Source: Rapana venosa (lineage: Eukaryota; Mollusca; Gastropoda; Neogastropoda; Muricidae). Taken from it: a stretch of DNA of 64,000 nt. The notes under the pieces were generated by a model. It searched no databases, was not told where the DNA came from, and was given only the letters and a program-made list of their open reading frames with translations. Each line of letters begins with the position of its first letter. Position 1 is the stretch's first letter. Where the stretch lies: assembly GCA_028751875.1 (NCBI GenBank), contig CM054156.1, forward strand, positions 56,382,061-56,446,060. Reading direction: 5' to 3'. Made by a program: the position numbers and the translations under genes. Positions 52,503 to 63,404 of the stretch are shown in pieces.

Positions 52503-52734
52503 TACAGTGTACAGTCTTCTTCCTGAGTTTTAGTCTGCCTATCGCGTCAACCATAGCACTGAAACTACCCTAGTCCATACCCTAAATACACTTCTACTTG
52601 CTTCTGACTCGGGGAAAATCTCCCTTGTCACTCTACTCGACTTATCTGCAGCCTTCGACACTATTGACCATTCAATTCTTTTCCTTTTAAAAAAAACCTT
52701 CGGTTTAGGGCACAGCCCTTTCCTGGTTCATTTT
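52503..52734 (+). pseudogene. LINE RT fragment (CR1/L2-like), cut by gap
   Basis: One clean frame gives LLPEF, a TAG where Gln is expected, SAYRVNHSTETTLVHTLN (about 52532-52585) and then motif A, TLLDLSAAFDTIDHSIL (about 52633-52683). These blocks are diagnostic of the RT of CR1/L2-like LINEs. Apart from the TAG and a possible A-homopolymer slip near 52688 it is well preserved. It begins directly after satellite at about 52503 and is cut by the gap. It belongs to the same family as the minus-strand element at 8791-10205. Confidence 0.88.
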
Positions 52735-53234
52735 NNNNNNNNNNNNNNNNNNNNNNNNNNNNNNNNNNNNNNNNNNNNNNNNNNNNNNNNNNNNNNNNNN
52801 NNNNNNNNNNNNNNNNNNNNNNNNNNNNNNNNNNNNNNNNNNNNNNNNNNNNNNNNNNNNNNNNNNNNNNNNNNNNNNNNNNNNNNNNNNNNNNNNNNNN
52901 NNNNNNNNNNNNNNNNNNNNNNNNNNNNNNNNNNNNNNNNNNNNNNNNNNNNNNNNNNNNNNNNNNNNNNNNNNNNNNNNNNNNNNNNNNNNNNNNNNNN
53001 NNNNNNNNNNNNNNNNNNNNNNNNNNNNNNNNNNNNNNNNNNNNNNNNNNNNNNNNNNNNNNNNNNNNNNNNNNNNNNNNNNNNNNNNNNNNNNNNNNNN
53101 NNNNNNNNNNNNNNNNNNNNNNNNNNNNNNNNNNNNNNNNNNNNNNNNNNNNNNNNNNNNNNNNNNNNNNNNNNNNNNNNNNNNNNNNNNNNNNNNNNNN
53201 NNNNNNNNNNNNNNNNNNNNNNNNNNNNNNNNNN
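52735..53234. other. Assembly gap, 500 N
   Basis: Fixed-length placeholder. The left contig ends inside a LINE RT; the right contig begins in unrelated T-rich DNA. Confidence 0.99.
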
Positions 53235-53815
53235 TGAGTGTATATATTATGTATGCTGCAGCATGCACATGTATCTATCTATCTCTCATCTTCATTTTTT
53301 GTCTTTATGTATCATTTTCTGTCGCTGTCTGTCAATCTATATGCTATCTATCTATTTACATTTTATTTTTTTTTTTTTTTTTGTTTGTTCCTTTCGCCTA
53401 TGTATCCTTATATTTTTACTACCTATTTATCTTTTTTTCTTTTGTCTGCTAATTTCCCTAACCTCTATTCTCCTAGTTTTTTTTTTCTTCCCTATGAATC
53501 ACTGCTATTTTTTTTATCTAACTATCATAGAATAAGAAAAACAGATATATTTTTAAATATATAAAAAATATAAATCTGTTTATCTTTTTCGTACTTATCT
53601 TCCCATATTTATATTATGTACGTATAGGTACATATATATATATATTTAAATATATAAAATTATATATTTAATATATAATATTAATAATATCTTAACTATC
53701 TATCTATATATTATCTGCAGTTCAAATTTTCTATCTCTTATGCATAGATATGCGAACTTTTGTTTTTCTTCTGTCTGTCATCTGTTTCTCATACATAACA
53801 TAAATAAAGTACACA
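53235..53815. repeat. T-rich DNA with CTAT and TA microsatellites
   Basis: CTATCTAT-type repeats (about 53270-53290, 53340-53355, 53695-53710), a poly-T near 53365-53382 and an AT-only stretch at 53630-53695 (ATATATATATATTTAAATAT). Overlapping hydrophobic frames come from TTT/TTC/TAT codons and are not considered genes. Confidence 0.8.
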
Positions 53816-53913
53816 CGTGCACCTCTACCCTACACACACATCTGCGCGCGCGCGCTCGCACACATAGAGTTAAATACACTCTAACGCACACACGCATATT
53901 CTCGCGCGCGCGC

Positions 53914-53945
<32 letters not shown>
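53816..53945. repeat. CG/AC alternating microsatellites (Z-DNA-prone)
   Basis: Two CGCGCGCGCGC runs (about 53843-53854 and 53901-53912) flanked by AC repeats, ending in an (AC)n of about 30 bases. Between them TAGAGT and ACTCTA form a 6-bp inverted repeat. Confidence 0.85.
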
Positions 53946-53946
<1 letters not shown>

Positions 53947-54107
53947 TTGGGGGGGGTTAAAAACTGCTATGCAAACAAGAGGGGAGGAAATTGTAGTCCT
54001 GTGGCTCTCTCACGCGATAGGGTTCGCCAGGAAACCCCTGTGTATGGTCGACTGATTTGATGGAGATGTGATTGCCTAAAATGTCACATGAAAGGAATCA
54101 TTTCTAC
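53946..54107. other. Short unique stretch between microsatellites
   Basis: Non-repetitive sequence with GGGTTCGCCAGGAAACCC near 54018-54035, vaguely like a Pol III B-box or T-arm. No A-box or tRNA fold could be fitted, so it is not called as an RNA gene. Confidence 0.5.
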
Positions 54108-54546
54108 CCTCTGTGTGTGTGGTGTTGTTGTTTTTTCTGTGGGGTGTGTGTGTGTGTGTGTGTTTTGTGTGTGTGTGTGTGGTTTTCTGTGTGTATGTGT
54201 GTGTGGTATTTTGTGTTTTGTGTGTGTGTACGTTGTGTGTGATGTGTTTTGTGTGTGTGTGTGTATGTGTGTGTGTGTGTGTTTCTGTGTGTGTGTTTGT
54301 GTGTGTGGGACGTGTGTGTGTGTGGGTGTTGTGTGGTGTGTGTGTGTGTTGTTGTGTGTACGTGTGTTGTGTGTGTGTGTGCTGTGTGTGTGTACATGTG
54401 TGTGTGTGTGTGTTTTGTTGTGTGTGTGTTTTAGGCGTCTGTGTTTGTAGTGCGTTTATTCTCTGTGTGCGTGCGTGCGTGCGTTCGTGCGTGCGTGCGT
54501 GCGTTCGTGCCGCAGGGTGTAGAGTGTGTGCGTGGTGTGTGTGTGA

Positions 54547-54577
<31 letters not shown>

Positions 54578-55480
54578 TTGTTATATGGTGTGTTGTGTTG
54601 TGTAGTTTTGTTTGGGATAATGTAGTGTATGTTTGGGTTTTTTTTTGGGGAATGTGTGTTTGGATGTATGTTGTAGTGTCTATGTATAGGCGTCATGTGT
54701 TGTAGAGCATTTTATTCTGTGTCGTGCATGCTGCGTATACGTGCTGTGGTGCTGCTGCGTGTGTGTGTGTGGTTTTGGCGGGGGTTTAATGTGTTGTGAT
54801 TTCTGTGTCGGATGTGTCAATGTCTGTGTTTTTAGGCGTTGTGTCTGTAGATGCGTTTATTCTCTGGTTGCGTGCGTGATGCGTGAGTGCATGTGTGTGT
54901 GTGCGTGCGTGCGTGCGTGTGTGTGTGGGGGGGGGATAAGTTGTGTGTGTTTTGTGGGGGGGGTAAATGTGTGTGTTTGTCGTGTGTCTGGTGTAGTGTC
55001 TGTGTTTACGGCGTTGTGTTGTAGATGCGTTTTATATCTGTGTGCTTGCATGCGTGTATGTTGCGTGTGTGTGGGGGGGGGGATGCGTGTGTGCATGTGT
55101 TTTGGGATAATGTGTGGTGTGTTTTTGGGGGTTTATGTATGTGTGTGTTTTCTTTATGGGTGTGTCTGTTTGCCTAGTTTTCGGCGTTGTGTTTGTAGAT
55201 GCGTTTTATTCTCTGTGTGCGTGCGTGCCTGTATGCGAGTGTGTGTGTGTGTGTTTGTGTGTTGTGTGTGTGTGTGTGTGTGTGTGTGTTGTGTGTGTGT
55301 GTGTGTGTGTATGTGCATGCGTGTTGGTGTGTGTGTGTTGTGTGCACGTGCTTCTGTATGTGTGTTTATGTCTCTGTGTTGTGCCTGTGTGTCTGTTTCT
55401 ATGCCTGTGCTTGTGTTTTTCTGTGTCTCAGCGTGTCTGCATGTATCCGCGTCTGTTTCTGTGTCCTTCAGAATGTGTTG
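54108..55480. repeat. GT-rich array with recurring ~47-bp block
   Basis: Mostly (GT)n and (GTGC)n on the + strand. A longer block built from AGGCGTTGTGTxTGTAGATG and CGTTTATTCTCTGTGTGCGT recurs near 54431, 54686, 54831, 55008 and 55180; the last four spacings are about 145, 177 and 172 bp. Thus this is a minisatellite with GT filler, not a plain dinucleotide repeat. Cys/Val-rich frames through it are artefacts of TGT/GTG. Confidence 0.85.
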
Positions 55481-55599
55481 GACAGTACATGGTCAAATAC
55501 TATCTCTTCCATGACAGAACTGACTTCCGTTTTTGTTTTGTTTTACAAGTTTAGTTACTGTTAATATGTTTAATGCATTGCGACGGACCTGATATTCCT

Positions 55600-55850
55600 T
55601 GCATTGTAAAATGAAACTCTGTCAGCTATAAGAGTGAGGGACTGGACAGCTCAAGCGTTAAGAGTTCTTGCTCTCCTCGGCGTAAAGTTAAGCAGTTTTG
55701 AGCGTGGTTGCCTTGCTGATGGGTGACTGTCAATGCACTGTGTCTTTATCACAGTTTTCCACTTCACCCAGCTGTAAATGAGTACCTTACCTCTTTAAAG
55801 ACAGGGAAGGTAAGGCAGCAATAAAAAGGAGATGGATACCATTCTTAAAA
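55600..55850 (+). repeat. 5S rRNA-like SINE (SINE3-type) candidate
   Basis: 55685-55735 (AAAGTTAAGCAGTTTTGAGC ... GTTGCC ... GATGGGTGAC) resembles the internal-promoter half of 5S rRNA (AGCTAAGCA...GCCTGGTTAGTACTTGGATGGG). It is followed by CCACTTCACCCAGCTGTAAA and TGAGTACC, a body seen in marine invertebrate SINEs. No clear A tail; GCAATAAAAAGG at 55818 may mark it. Pol III transcription and LINE-dependent mobility would be typical of such elements. 5' limit uncertain. Confidence 0.55.
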
Positions 55851-56082
55851 ACAGTATTCATGAGCGTGATGTAAGTCACAGCAAATCAGCGCAAAAAGGA
55901 ACCTTACAATTATGGACTGCAAACGTTATAATGTTGAGAATTATAAGGTCGACTATAATTTACAATATATTCGTATAAAATGTTAGAAGTGGTAAGACAA
56001 AAACCGTGTTGACAATTCATTTGTATAGCAATTTTTTTGTTTGGGAAAATGTATGTTGCTGTTGTTATTGTGCGTTCCCCAG
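55851..56082. other. Candidate intron end upstream of exon
   Basis: No repeat or coding pattern. Ends with a T/G-rich tract and TTCCCCAG, a plausible 3' splice acceptor for the exon that starts at 56083. Confidence 0.4.
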
Positions 56083-56260
56083 CTTAACACTCTGGGGGTC
56101 ACGCAGAATGTGCACTTTGACTCTTTCATGCCTCCTGGGAATCACCGTGAGATTAAAATTGCACATTGGATGAGAGGTTTGCGTGTACGAGTGTTTTTTG
56201 AAGTGCCTCGCCATACAGACAGCCATTCTCCGACTTCAGAGGATTTTTTCTTCTTTACAG
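56083..56260 (+). CDS. Candidate internal exon, unknown protein
   Basis: A 178-bp open stretch bounded by acceptor TTCCCCAG and a textbook donor ACAG|GTGAGT. Codon composition is balanced, unlike all surrounding DNA. Phase is 0 at entry and 1 at exit. The encoded segment includes VTQNVHFDSFMPPGNH, KIAHWMRGLRVRVFFEVPRH and SPTSEDFFFFTG: mixed hydrophilic and hydrophobic residues with an amphipathic basic middle and no transmembrane span. I do not recognise the family. The frame stays open a little upstream (to about 56041) and downstream to a stop at 56281. It could be part of a multi-exon gene extending outside, or a chance frame; the donor quality and composition favour an exon. Confidence 0.5.
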
Positions 56261-57040
56261 GTGAGTGCTGGTTGTTATGTTAAGAGCTTCTCATGGCTGA
56301 AGGCAACATCAACACATTTTATAACATGACAACATTTTACTGTAGGCCTTGACAAATAGCTGACATCAATAACTGACACAGATTTTGACCTGGCCGAAGT
56401 AAAATGTATGGAGGTCGGAAAGCCCTACAAAATTTGTCAAGTTTCCTGCGTATAATATATTAATTGTTTTGGTTTTGGGTTTTGTTGTTGTTGTAGTGCA
56501 GTTGTTTTGTGTGTGTGTGCGTGTTTGGTTAGTTCCTTTGCTTTGTTTTGGTTTGTTTGTTTTTAAAAAATTTTTTTATTGTTTTTGCTTAGACAGTCTT
56601 TGTCCGGTTCGTTCTTAAGACTCCGACTGGCGGCAAACAGTGCAAGGTGATTGATTGCTGCATTGTCTCTGTCTGCAAACAACAATCCTTTTGATTAATT
56701 CAATCCTCGTGCCTGTCCTCTGTCAAGACAAAAAGAAACCGTTCTCCAAAAATGCCCCTCACCCCCTCCTTCCTTTTTTAAAAATTTCTGTTCTATTCTA
56801 GCTTCTTTTGTGTGAAGAAATTTTATCCTGTGTTTTCAGTCTGCTATTTGTTTCTTGGTCTTGTTCTGTGTCATTTTGACCCACGTGTTTTCTTTCTCAA
56901 CTGAAACCTCCATACCATTATCGTATCTTATCTTTAATAAATTCAGCTGTAGCAGTGAATAATGACATCACTGAAGTAAAATCATACTGTCCAAATTTTC
57001 TGTTTAAGTTGATTATATGACAAGGAAGAATTAAAGGTAA
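56261..57040. other. Candidate intron
   Basis: Begins GTGAGTGCTGG. AT-rich with GT-rich tract 56480-56530, no open frame of note, and no recognisable repeat beyond short T/G runs. Confidence 0.35.
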
Positions 57041-57109
57041 GTGACATGTCTATCTCTATTTTGTGGGGTGTTTTTTCTTCAAGTTGTAGGGTACTTTTTT
57101 TTTAACAGC

Positions 57110-57205
57110 ACCCTTTCTGTCTTCCTCCCTCCCTCCCTCCTCCCTCCCTCTCTCTCTTTCCTCTCTCCCCTCTCTTTTCTCTCTCTCTCTCGCTCTCTCT
57201 CTCCC

Positions 57206-57238
<33 letters not shown>

Positions 57239-57422
57239 TCTGTCTGTCTATCTGTCTGTCTGTCTGTCTCCCGGTCTCTGTCTCTGTATCTCTCTCTCTC
57301 TAACCATTGGAATAAAGGGACTCCCTCTCTCTCTAACCATTGGGAATAAAGACTCCCTCTCTCTCTAACCATTGGAATAAAGACTCCCTCCTCTCTAACC
57401 ATTGGGTATAAAGACCTCTCTC

Positions 57423-57454
<32 letters not shown>

Positions 57455-57475
57455 CCACCCTCTCCGTGGATATAA
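57110..57475. repeat. CT microsatellite and 37-bp minisatellite
   Basis: (CTCC)n, (CT)n and (CTGT)n runs from 57120 to 57300, then four copies of a unit of about 35-40 bp containing CTAACCATTGGAATAAAGAC and TCCCTCTCTCTC (57300-57415), then (CT)n again. Arg/Glu-rich minus-strand and Ser/Leu-rich plus-strand frames derive from the CT runs. Confidence 0.85.
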
Positions 57476-57632
57476 AAGTCCCGGTTGGCTCGATAGGCAA
57501 ATACCTAAGAAGGGGGTAAAAAAGACTCACGGAATTAAACACCGTACCATAAAATGACACCTTTCAGATCACAACCTTTTCCCATGGCAAACAGTTTTGT
57601 CCTCTTCCCCCTTCTTTTCGCGGCTCTTTCAG

Positions 57633-57674
57633 AAGAAGGGGGAAAAGTTATAGTTTTGTATCTGCACCAGACAG
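57633..57674 (+). CDS. Possible 42-bp micro-exon, phase-compatible
   Basis: Preceded by a strong pyrimidine tract and GCTCTTTCAG, followed by GTATGG. Its length (42) is a multiple of 3, and read in phase 1, as required after the exon ending at 56260, it is open: EEGGKVIVLYLHQT. The intervening intron would be 1372 bp. A further acceptor at 57805-57806 leads in that phase to an early TGA, so the model does not continue convincingly. Weak evidence; local homopolymer errors could mislead. Confidence 0.25.
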
Positions 57675-57960
57675 GTATGGGGTATTTTATGCAACCCAAT
57701 TTTTTATGTAGTTTTTGGGTTAATTTTTTGAAATTCACTTGTTTTCGTATTAATATAATTTTGGGGAACTTATTTCCTGATTTTGTCTTATTCTTCTTTT
57801 TTCAGGCTCTAGAAAATGAAAAATTAAAGAAGAAAGCCCAAAATTGGAAATTATTTTTTAACCCAATTTTAAAATTTTTTTTTATTGATTATGAAAGGTG
57901 CACAATAAATAAAAGGAAAAAATAAACCAAAAGCTGGGAGAGCTTTCTTCGTGTCGAAAC
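57675..57960. other. No supported gene
   Basis: A frame after the acceptor at 57806 would read ALENEKLKKKAQNWKLFFN, but it is not in phase with the upstream candidate exon, and Lys/Phe codons here are what A/T homopolymers give. Left uncalled. Confidence 0.4.
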
Positions 57961-59832
57961 GCTAGTACAAATTTTTCTTATAGAAAGAAAACGTTGGTTT
58001 TCCTTTAAACCCTAAAGTCGGCAGGCATGATTGAACTTAAATTTGCGTCTTTTTTTTTGTTTGGGGTTTTCTTTTTTATACTTTTCCCAATTGATGTTTC
58101 CCTTTTTAATTTCTTTCTCTCTTTTTTAAATTGTTCCCCCCCCCTTTCCTTGGGGAAAACCCTTTTTTCCCCTTTTTTTTTTAAAATTTTGGAATAAAAA
58201 GGTTTTTTTAAAAAATATTAAAAGTTTTAAAAAATTTTTTGGTTTAAAATTTTGTACGAAAATTTGGTTTGTTTTTAATTTTTCCCATGGAAAAGGTTTT
58301 TTTTCTTTTTTTATTTACAGAAGAAAAAATTTATTTTTTCTTTTTTTTTAAAAAAAATTTTTTTTATAAAAAATTTTTTTTGGGAAAATTGGGTGGGGGG
58401 GATGGTTTTTTCTTACCGCAAGTATTATAAAAAAGGGGGGTAGTTTTTTTTCATGGGAAGTTTTGTTTTCAGGAAAGGGGTCAGAAAAGGGGGAAAAAAA
58501 CTCAAAAAGGGAAGAAAAACCAAAATTTGGAAATTAATTTTTTGGGGAAAAACCCATTTGTTTGAAAAAAGGGAAAGCTCAAAAAAAAAAACTAAATGTT
58601 TTTGAAGGGGGTTCCTTTCCCCGCAAAAAAGAAAGAAATAGAACTTTTGTTTTTTTGTATATAAAGAAAATGTTTCCCCTTTTTTTTTAAAGGCTAAATC
58701 TGGGGCCCCCCCTTTTAGTTAAGGAAAAATTGTAAAAATTTTTGGTTTTTTGAAAAAGGCGGGTTTTTGGGTCAAAAAAGGGGGGAAAACAAACATAATT
58801 GTTTAAAAAGGAAAAAGGCAGAAAGGGGATAAAAGGGAAAAGACAGATTTTGGGGGGGGGGTGGGGGTTGGGGAAAGTTTGGGGGGGGGGTTTTTTTTTA
58901 ATTTTTTTTTTTTTGTTGGGGAAAAAAAAAATTTTTTTTTGGGTTTTTTTTGGAATTTTGTTATTCAGGATACCCAAAGGGGAAATTTAAAGGGAATTTG
59001 TATAATTAAAAAGGGTAAAAAGGATAGAAGAAGAAAATTTTAGAAATAGTTTAGTGTTGTTTTTTGTAGAAAAAAAATTTTAAATTAAAAAGTTTTCGGA
59101 GGTTTTGTTGTTGGGTTGTTTGGGGGTTTTGTTGTTGTGTGTTTGTTGTGTTTGGTGTGGGTGTTTTTTTTTTTTATTATGTTGTTGAAGGGTTTTAATT
59201 TTTAAAATTATAATTTTAAATTAGTATTTTTTTTTTTTTTTTTGGGGGGTTTTGGTTGGGGTTGGTTTTTTGTTGTTGCTCTTCGTGCGGGTTTGTGGGG
59301 TGTCTTTTTGGTGGGGGCCCGGGGGGTAGTGAAAGGGGTTTTTTGGGGGAAAGGAAAAGCAAAAACCCCGGGGCAAACTTTGGTATCAACTTTGATTGCA
59401 CCCCCGAACCAAATGAAAACAAAAAACATAGATGTCTGGGGAAAAACAGGAACCTCTTTAAAAAAAAACCCCAACTTAATGACTTTGAAAAATGTTACCT
59501 CTTTGCCCCTGAACAAAACTTTTATTAACGCTGAGCTGTTTTTTTGGGGTTTTGTTTTGTCTTTTTTTTAAAGAAAACATTTTGTGTTTTTCACGTTATA
59601 ATTTTTTTTTTTTCAAACGAGCCCCCCCAAAAAATTTTTGTAAAAAATTTTAAAGGTTTTTTAAGTTTCGAACAAGATTTTTTGGGAAAAATCATCGTTT
59701 TGCAAAAGGAAGAAACGGCCCACCAAAATACTTCCTACCTACCTTAATGAAGGAAAAAAAGAAAGGGCAAGTAAACATTAAAAAGTTGTTTTGGGTTGGT
59801 GTTTTTTTTGGGGGTTTTGTTTTTTTTTTTTT

Positions 59833-59872
<40 letters not shown>

Positions 59873-60979
59873 GGGGGGGGTTGTTTTGGTTTCTTCTTTT
59901 AAATTTTCCACAATATATTCAACAAAAAAATTTATAATTTAAAAAAAAAAAAAATTAAAATCCCATCAATTTTTAAAAAAAATTTTTTAACCCAAAAAAA
60001 AATTTTTCCTTTATTTTCTTTTTTTTTTTTTTTTCTCTCTCTCTCCTTTTTCTTCTACTTCCCCTCTGCCCTTTTCAAAACTACAACTCATTTTTAAAAC
60101 TTTCTTTCCCATGGGACTCTCCGCTTTTCTTTTGTTGTGTATTGTTTTTTTTTTTTTTGTTGTTCTTGCTGGCTTTTGTTTTGATTTTTCGGGTTTCTCG
60201 GGCCCCCCCTCTATTTTGTTTTTAATTTTTTTTAATTTAGGGGTGGTTTTCTTTTTTTAATTTCCCCGTTTGTATGCGTTTTGAAATTTTTGCCCCTTCC
60301 CCGGAAAAAACATCCTACCTTCTTGAAAACAAAAGTTTAAACACGCAAGTGTTTCTCTTTTTAAAAAAGGGATACCCTTTTTAAAGCTCCCCAAGGCTTT
60401 TGGGGGAAAGGGGGATGGGCATTGGGCTCTCGAAAAAAATCCTCTTAAGAAAATCGCCCCGGGCAAATTCGTTGTAATTGTCGCATCTTTTTGCTTTTTG
60501 TTTTGTTTGGGTGTCCGTGTTTTTAAATATTTTGCAGTCTTAAAAAAAAAAATGTTAAACAAATTGGGGGTCTTTTTTTTTTGAAAAAAAGGAAGAAAAA
60601 ACCCCAAAAAATGCCGGGGGTTTTAAAATTTAAAAGAAAACGATTTTCCTGACAGAGTGGTGTGTTTTTTGTTCAAGGGAACGGCAAAAATTTTTCGCCC
60701 CTCCCCCACAAAAAATTAAAAAACGCCTTAAAATTGTGCCGAATGGTGTTTTTTTACAGCTTTTTTTTTTTATCCTTTTTTCTAATTTTTTTTCTTTTTT
60801 GTTTTCTGCCCCCCACAACATACAAAAAAAAAACCCCTCAAAAACCCCCCAAAAAAAGGGAGGGGGAGGGGAATGATTAAGATGTAAAACTTTTTTTTTC
60901 AAGAAAAAGTTTTGTGCATTTTTTTCATTGGGGCCCTTCCCCTATTAGGGCATCCAAAACAAGGGAATCTATAAAACTG

Positions 60980-61050
60980 AGAGGGAGAGAGGGAGAGGAA
61001 AGAAAAAGAGGGGGGAAGGAGAGAGAGGAGGGGGAGAAGGGGGGAGAGAT
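60980..61050. repeat. GA-rich microsatellite
   Basis: GAGAGGGAGAGAGGG, GGAGAGAGAGGAGG and similar purine-only runs for about 70 bases. Confidence 0.8.
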
Positions 61051-63404
61051 TGTTTTTCAGTTTTCAAAATTTCCCAAAAAATGTCAAAGGTTTTGGTTTT
61101 TTTAAATAATTACTTTAAAACATTTGTTTTTTCAAAAAGGATTGTTACCAATGGTTTGCGTTTTTATGTTTGCGCCTTGGGAAAAATTTTTGAAAAATTT
61201 GTTTTGTCTTTAAAAATTTTGTGGAAAACCCCAACGTATTATTTGTAAAAAATTTTTTTTTTTTTAATTATTATTGTTGTATGTGGTTAATAAATTGTTT
61301 TTTGTTTGTTTGGGTTGTTTCCCGCCGGGAAAAGAGTGCTAAATTGCTAGAAAAAAAATACCAAAAAAATTTTTGAAATGTCCATACCCTGTTGAATGGA
61401 ATGTTTTGAAAACAAAGCCTTCTTTTAAATTTAAACACAGGGAGGTTGGGGGTTTTTTTAAAATGTTAACTAAATTTTTTAATTATTTAGAAACTTTACA
61501 AAAAAAAAATTTTCTATATGGTTGCTTTGAGTGCGTTTGTTAATTGGTCTTTTCGCGAAACCCCGGCCTCGTTTAAAGTAGTTTTTTGAAAAAAATTTTT
61601 TTTAAATTGCTGGGGCATAAAATAAAAGAAAAAAAAACAGACAAAAAAAAAAGGCCCCTGTTTTGAAAAAAATGCGGGGAATTGGGGGGTGGAAAAAAAT
61701 AAGTTTGTGAGGTTCTTTTCCTGAGGAGGCAGAGAGGAAAATTTATGGGATGTTTGTTTGGGGGCTGCTTTTAAACCCCTTGTTTTTTCCCCGGGCCGGG
61801 TTGGAGAATAAAAAAGGGATGTTGGTTTTTTTTTTAAAAGTTTTTGGGGAAAAAAAAATGATTTGGTTTTTTTTTTCCGGGGGTTTTTTGTGTGGAAAAT
61901 CGCAAAACAAATTTGGTTGTTTGTGTTTTTTTTTTTTTTAAATTTTGTTTAAAATTTAAAATTTAAAAATTTTGCGGCTTTTTAAAAATTTTAAATTTTT
62001 GTGTGTTAAAAAAAAAGGAGTTTTTTTGGGATCTTGAAAGTTGGTTTTTTTTGGGTAAAAATTGATTTTTTTTGTGGCTTTTGGGGATGGGTATGAACAA
62101 ACATAAATGATTTTGTAGAATTTTGTTAAACATTTTGGTTTTATTTCCCTTTTTTCAATTTTTGGGGAATTTGGGGGGAGGTAAAAAAAGGCATTTATTT
62201 TTTTTTTAAATTTGTTTATTTTTTATTCTGGTTGGGGTTTGTTGGGGGGGGTTTTGTTTCCTTGGGTGAGGTTTTGTTTTTCCATTGTTCCCCCCGACCA
62301 AGGGGCCCAAATTTTACAAAAAGGGGAAAGGATTTAACGTATGGGCAAGATTTTTCTGCGTGCTTCGCACAGGCCCTCGGTTATAGTTCACTGAAGGACA
62401 AAAAATGATTAAAAATATTGACTTAAACAGGACGCTTAGGAATTTTGCGAACTTTTTTTATTTTTTAGCCCTTCCCCTAAAGGAACCGGCTTATCAACTT
62501 TAAAAACTGGGTGTTGAATGTTTTATTCCCCTTAAAAATTGAATATAGAAACTATGTTTTTCTATTGAGTATCATTTTAAACTAGCTTTTATAGTATTTG
62601 GGACTTTACAACAATGATATTTTCTTTTTCTTCCCCGGGGAATATTGATCCTCCCCCTATATTTTTTTTTTGGTGTCAGATTTATAGTTTTGTTTTCAGG
62701 TGTTGGTTTTAATTTTTTTATGTTTTGTATGACTGAACAAAAGGGTTTGGGGAGAGATTCCTTGTTAAAACAAAAGTTTGGAAACAAATATTGACAAAAT
62801 AGGACACAAAAAGCCAAGGGAAAATTTAAAATAGTTTTTTTGAACAAAAATATGTCGGATTGTTTGGGAAAATTGCAAAAGAGGGTTTTTTGTCGGAACT
62901 TGAACAATTTTGGTAATCCCCTTTGTGCATATTTGTTTGACAAGACTGAAAAAAACTGAAGAGACTAAATTATGAAAAAAAAAAACATTTTACGAAAAAG
63001 ATGTAATTCAAAATTTACTTTGATTAATGTTTCTTTTTGTTTTTTTTTTTAAAAAATTATAAGTTTGGCCCACAATTTTCCCCTTTTTGGCTGTGATTTT
63101 TTTCCCCCCAAATTTTTTTGGAAAGTATTTTATGATTCCCGACTCATTCTAAATTTTTTTTTGCTGATGTTTTTATATCACAGCATTTTTTTTGTTTTTT
63201 TTAATTGGCAAGAAATCCTACATACCCTTTTTTTTCCTTTACGATCGTAAAATACCACGCGATTTTTTTTTTCCAATGTTCCTTTTGTTTGTTTTTTAAA
63301 AAAAAAAACTGAACATGTCCCCCTGCGTGATATTCTCTCTTCTACAAAAAATTAACCCTCCATGAGAAAAAACAAAAAAAGGGGAAAAATAAAACCTAAA
63401 CGTA

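Noticed and set aside
54000..54050. tRNA gene around GGGTTCGCCAGGAAACCC
   Set aside because: Only a weak T-arm-like match; no acceptor, D or anticodon stem can be fitted.
54741..55514. 257-codon Cys/Val-rich frame
   Set aside because: Comes from (GT)n and (GTGC)n; overlapping frames look the same.
57079..57402. Arg/Glu-rich minus-strand frame
   Set aside because: Product of CT microsatellite read on the opposite strand.
57807..57922. Third exon following the 57633-57674 micro-exon
   Set aside because: Needed phase gives an early TGA; the open frame is Lys/Phe-rich homopolymer translation.
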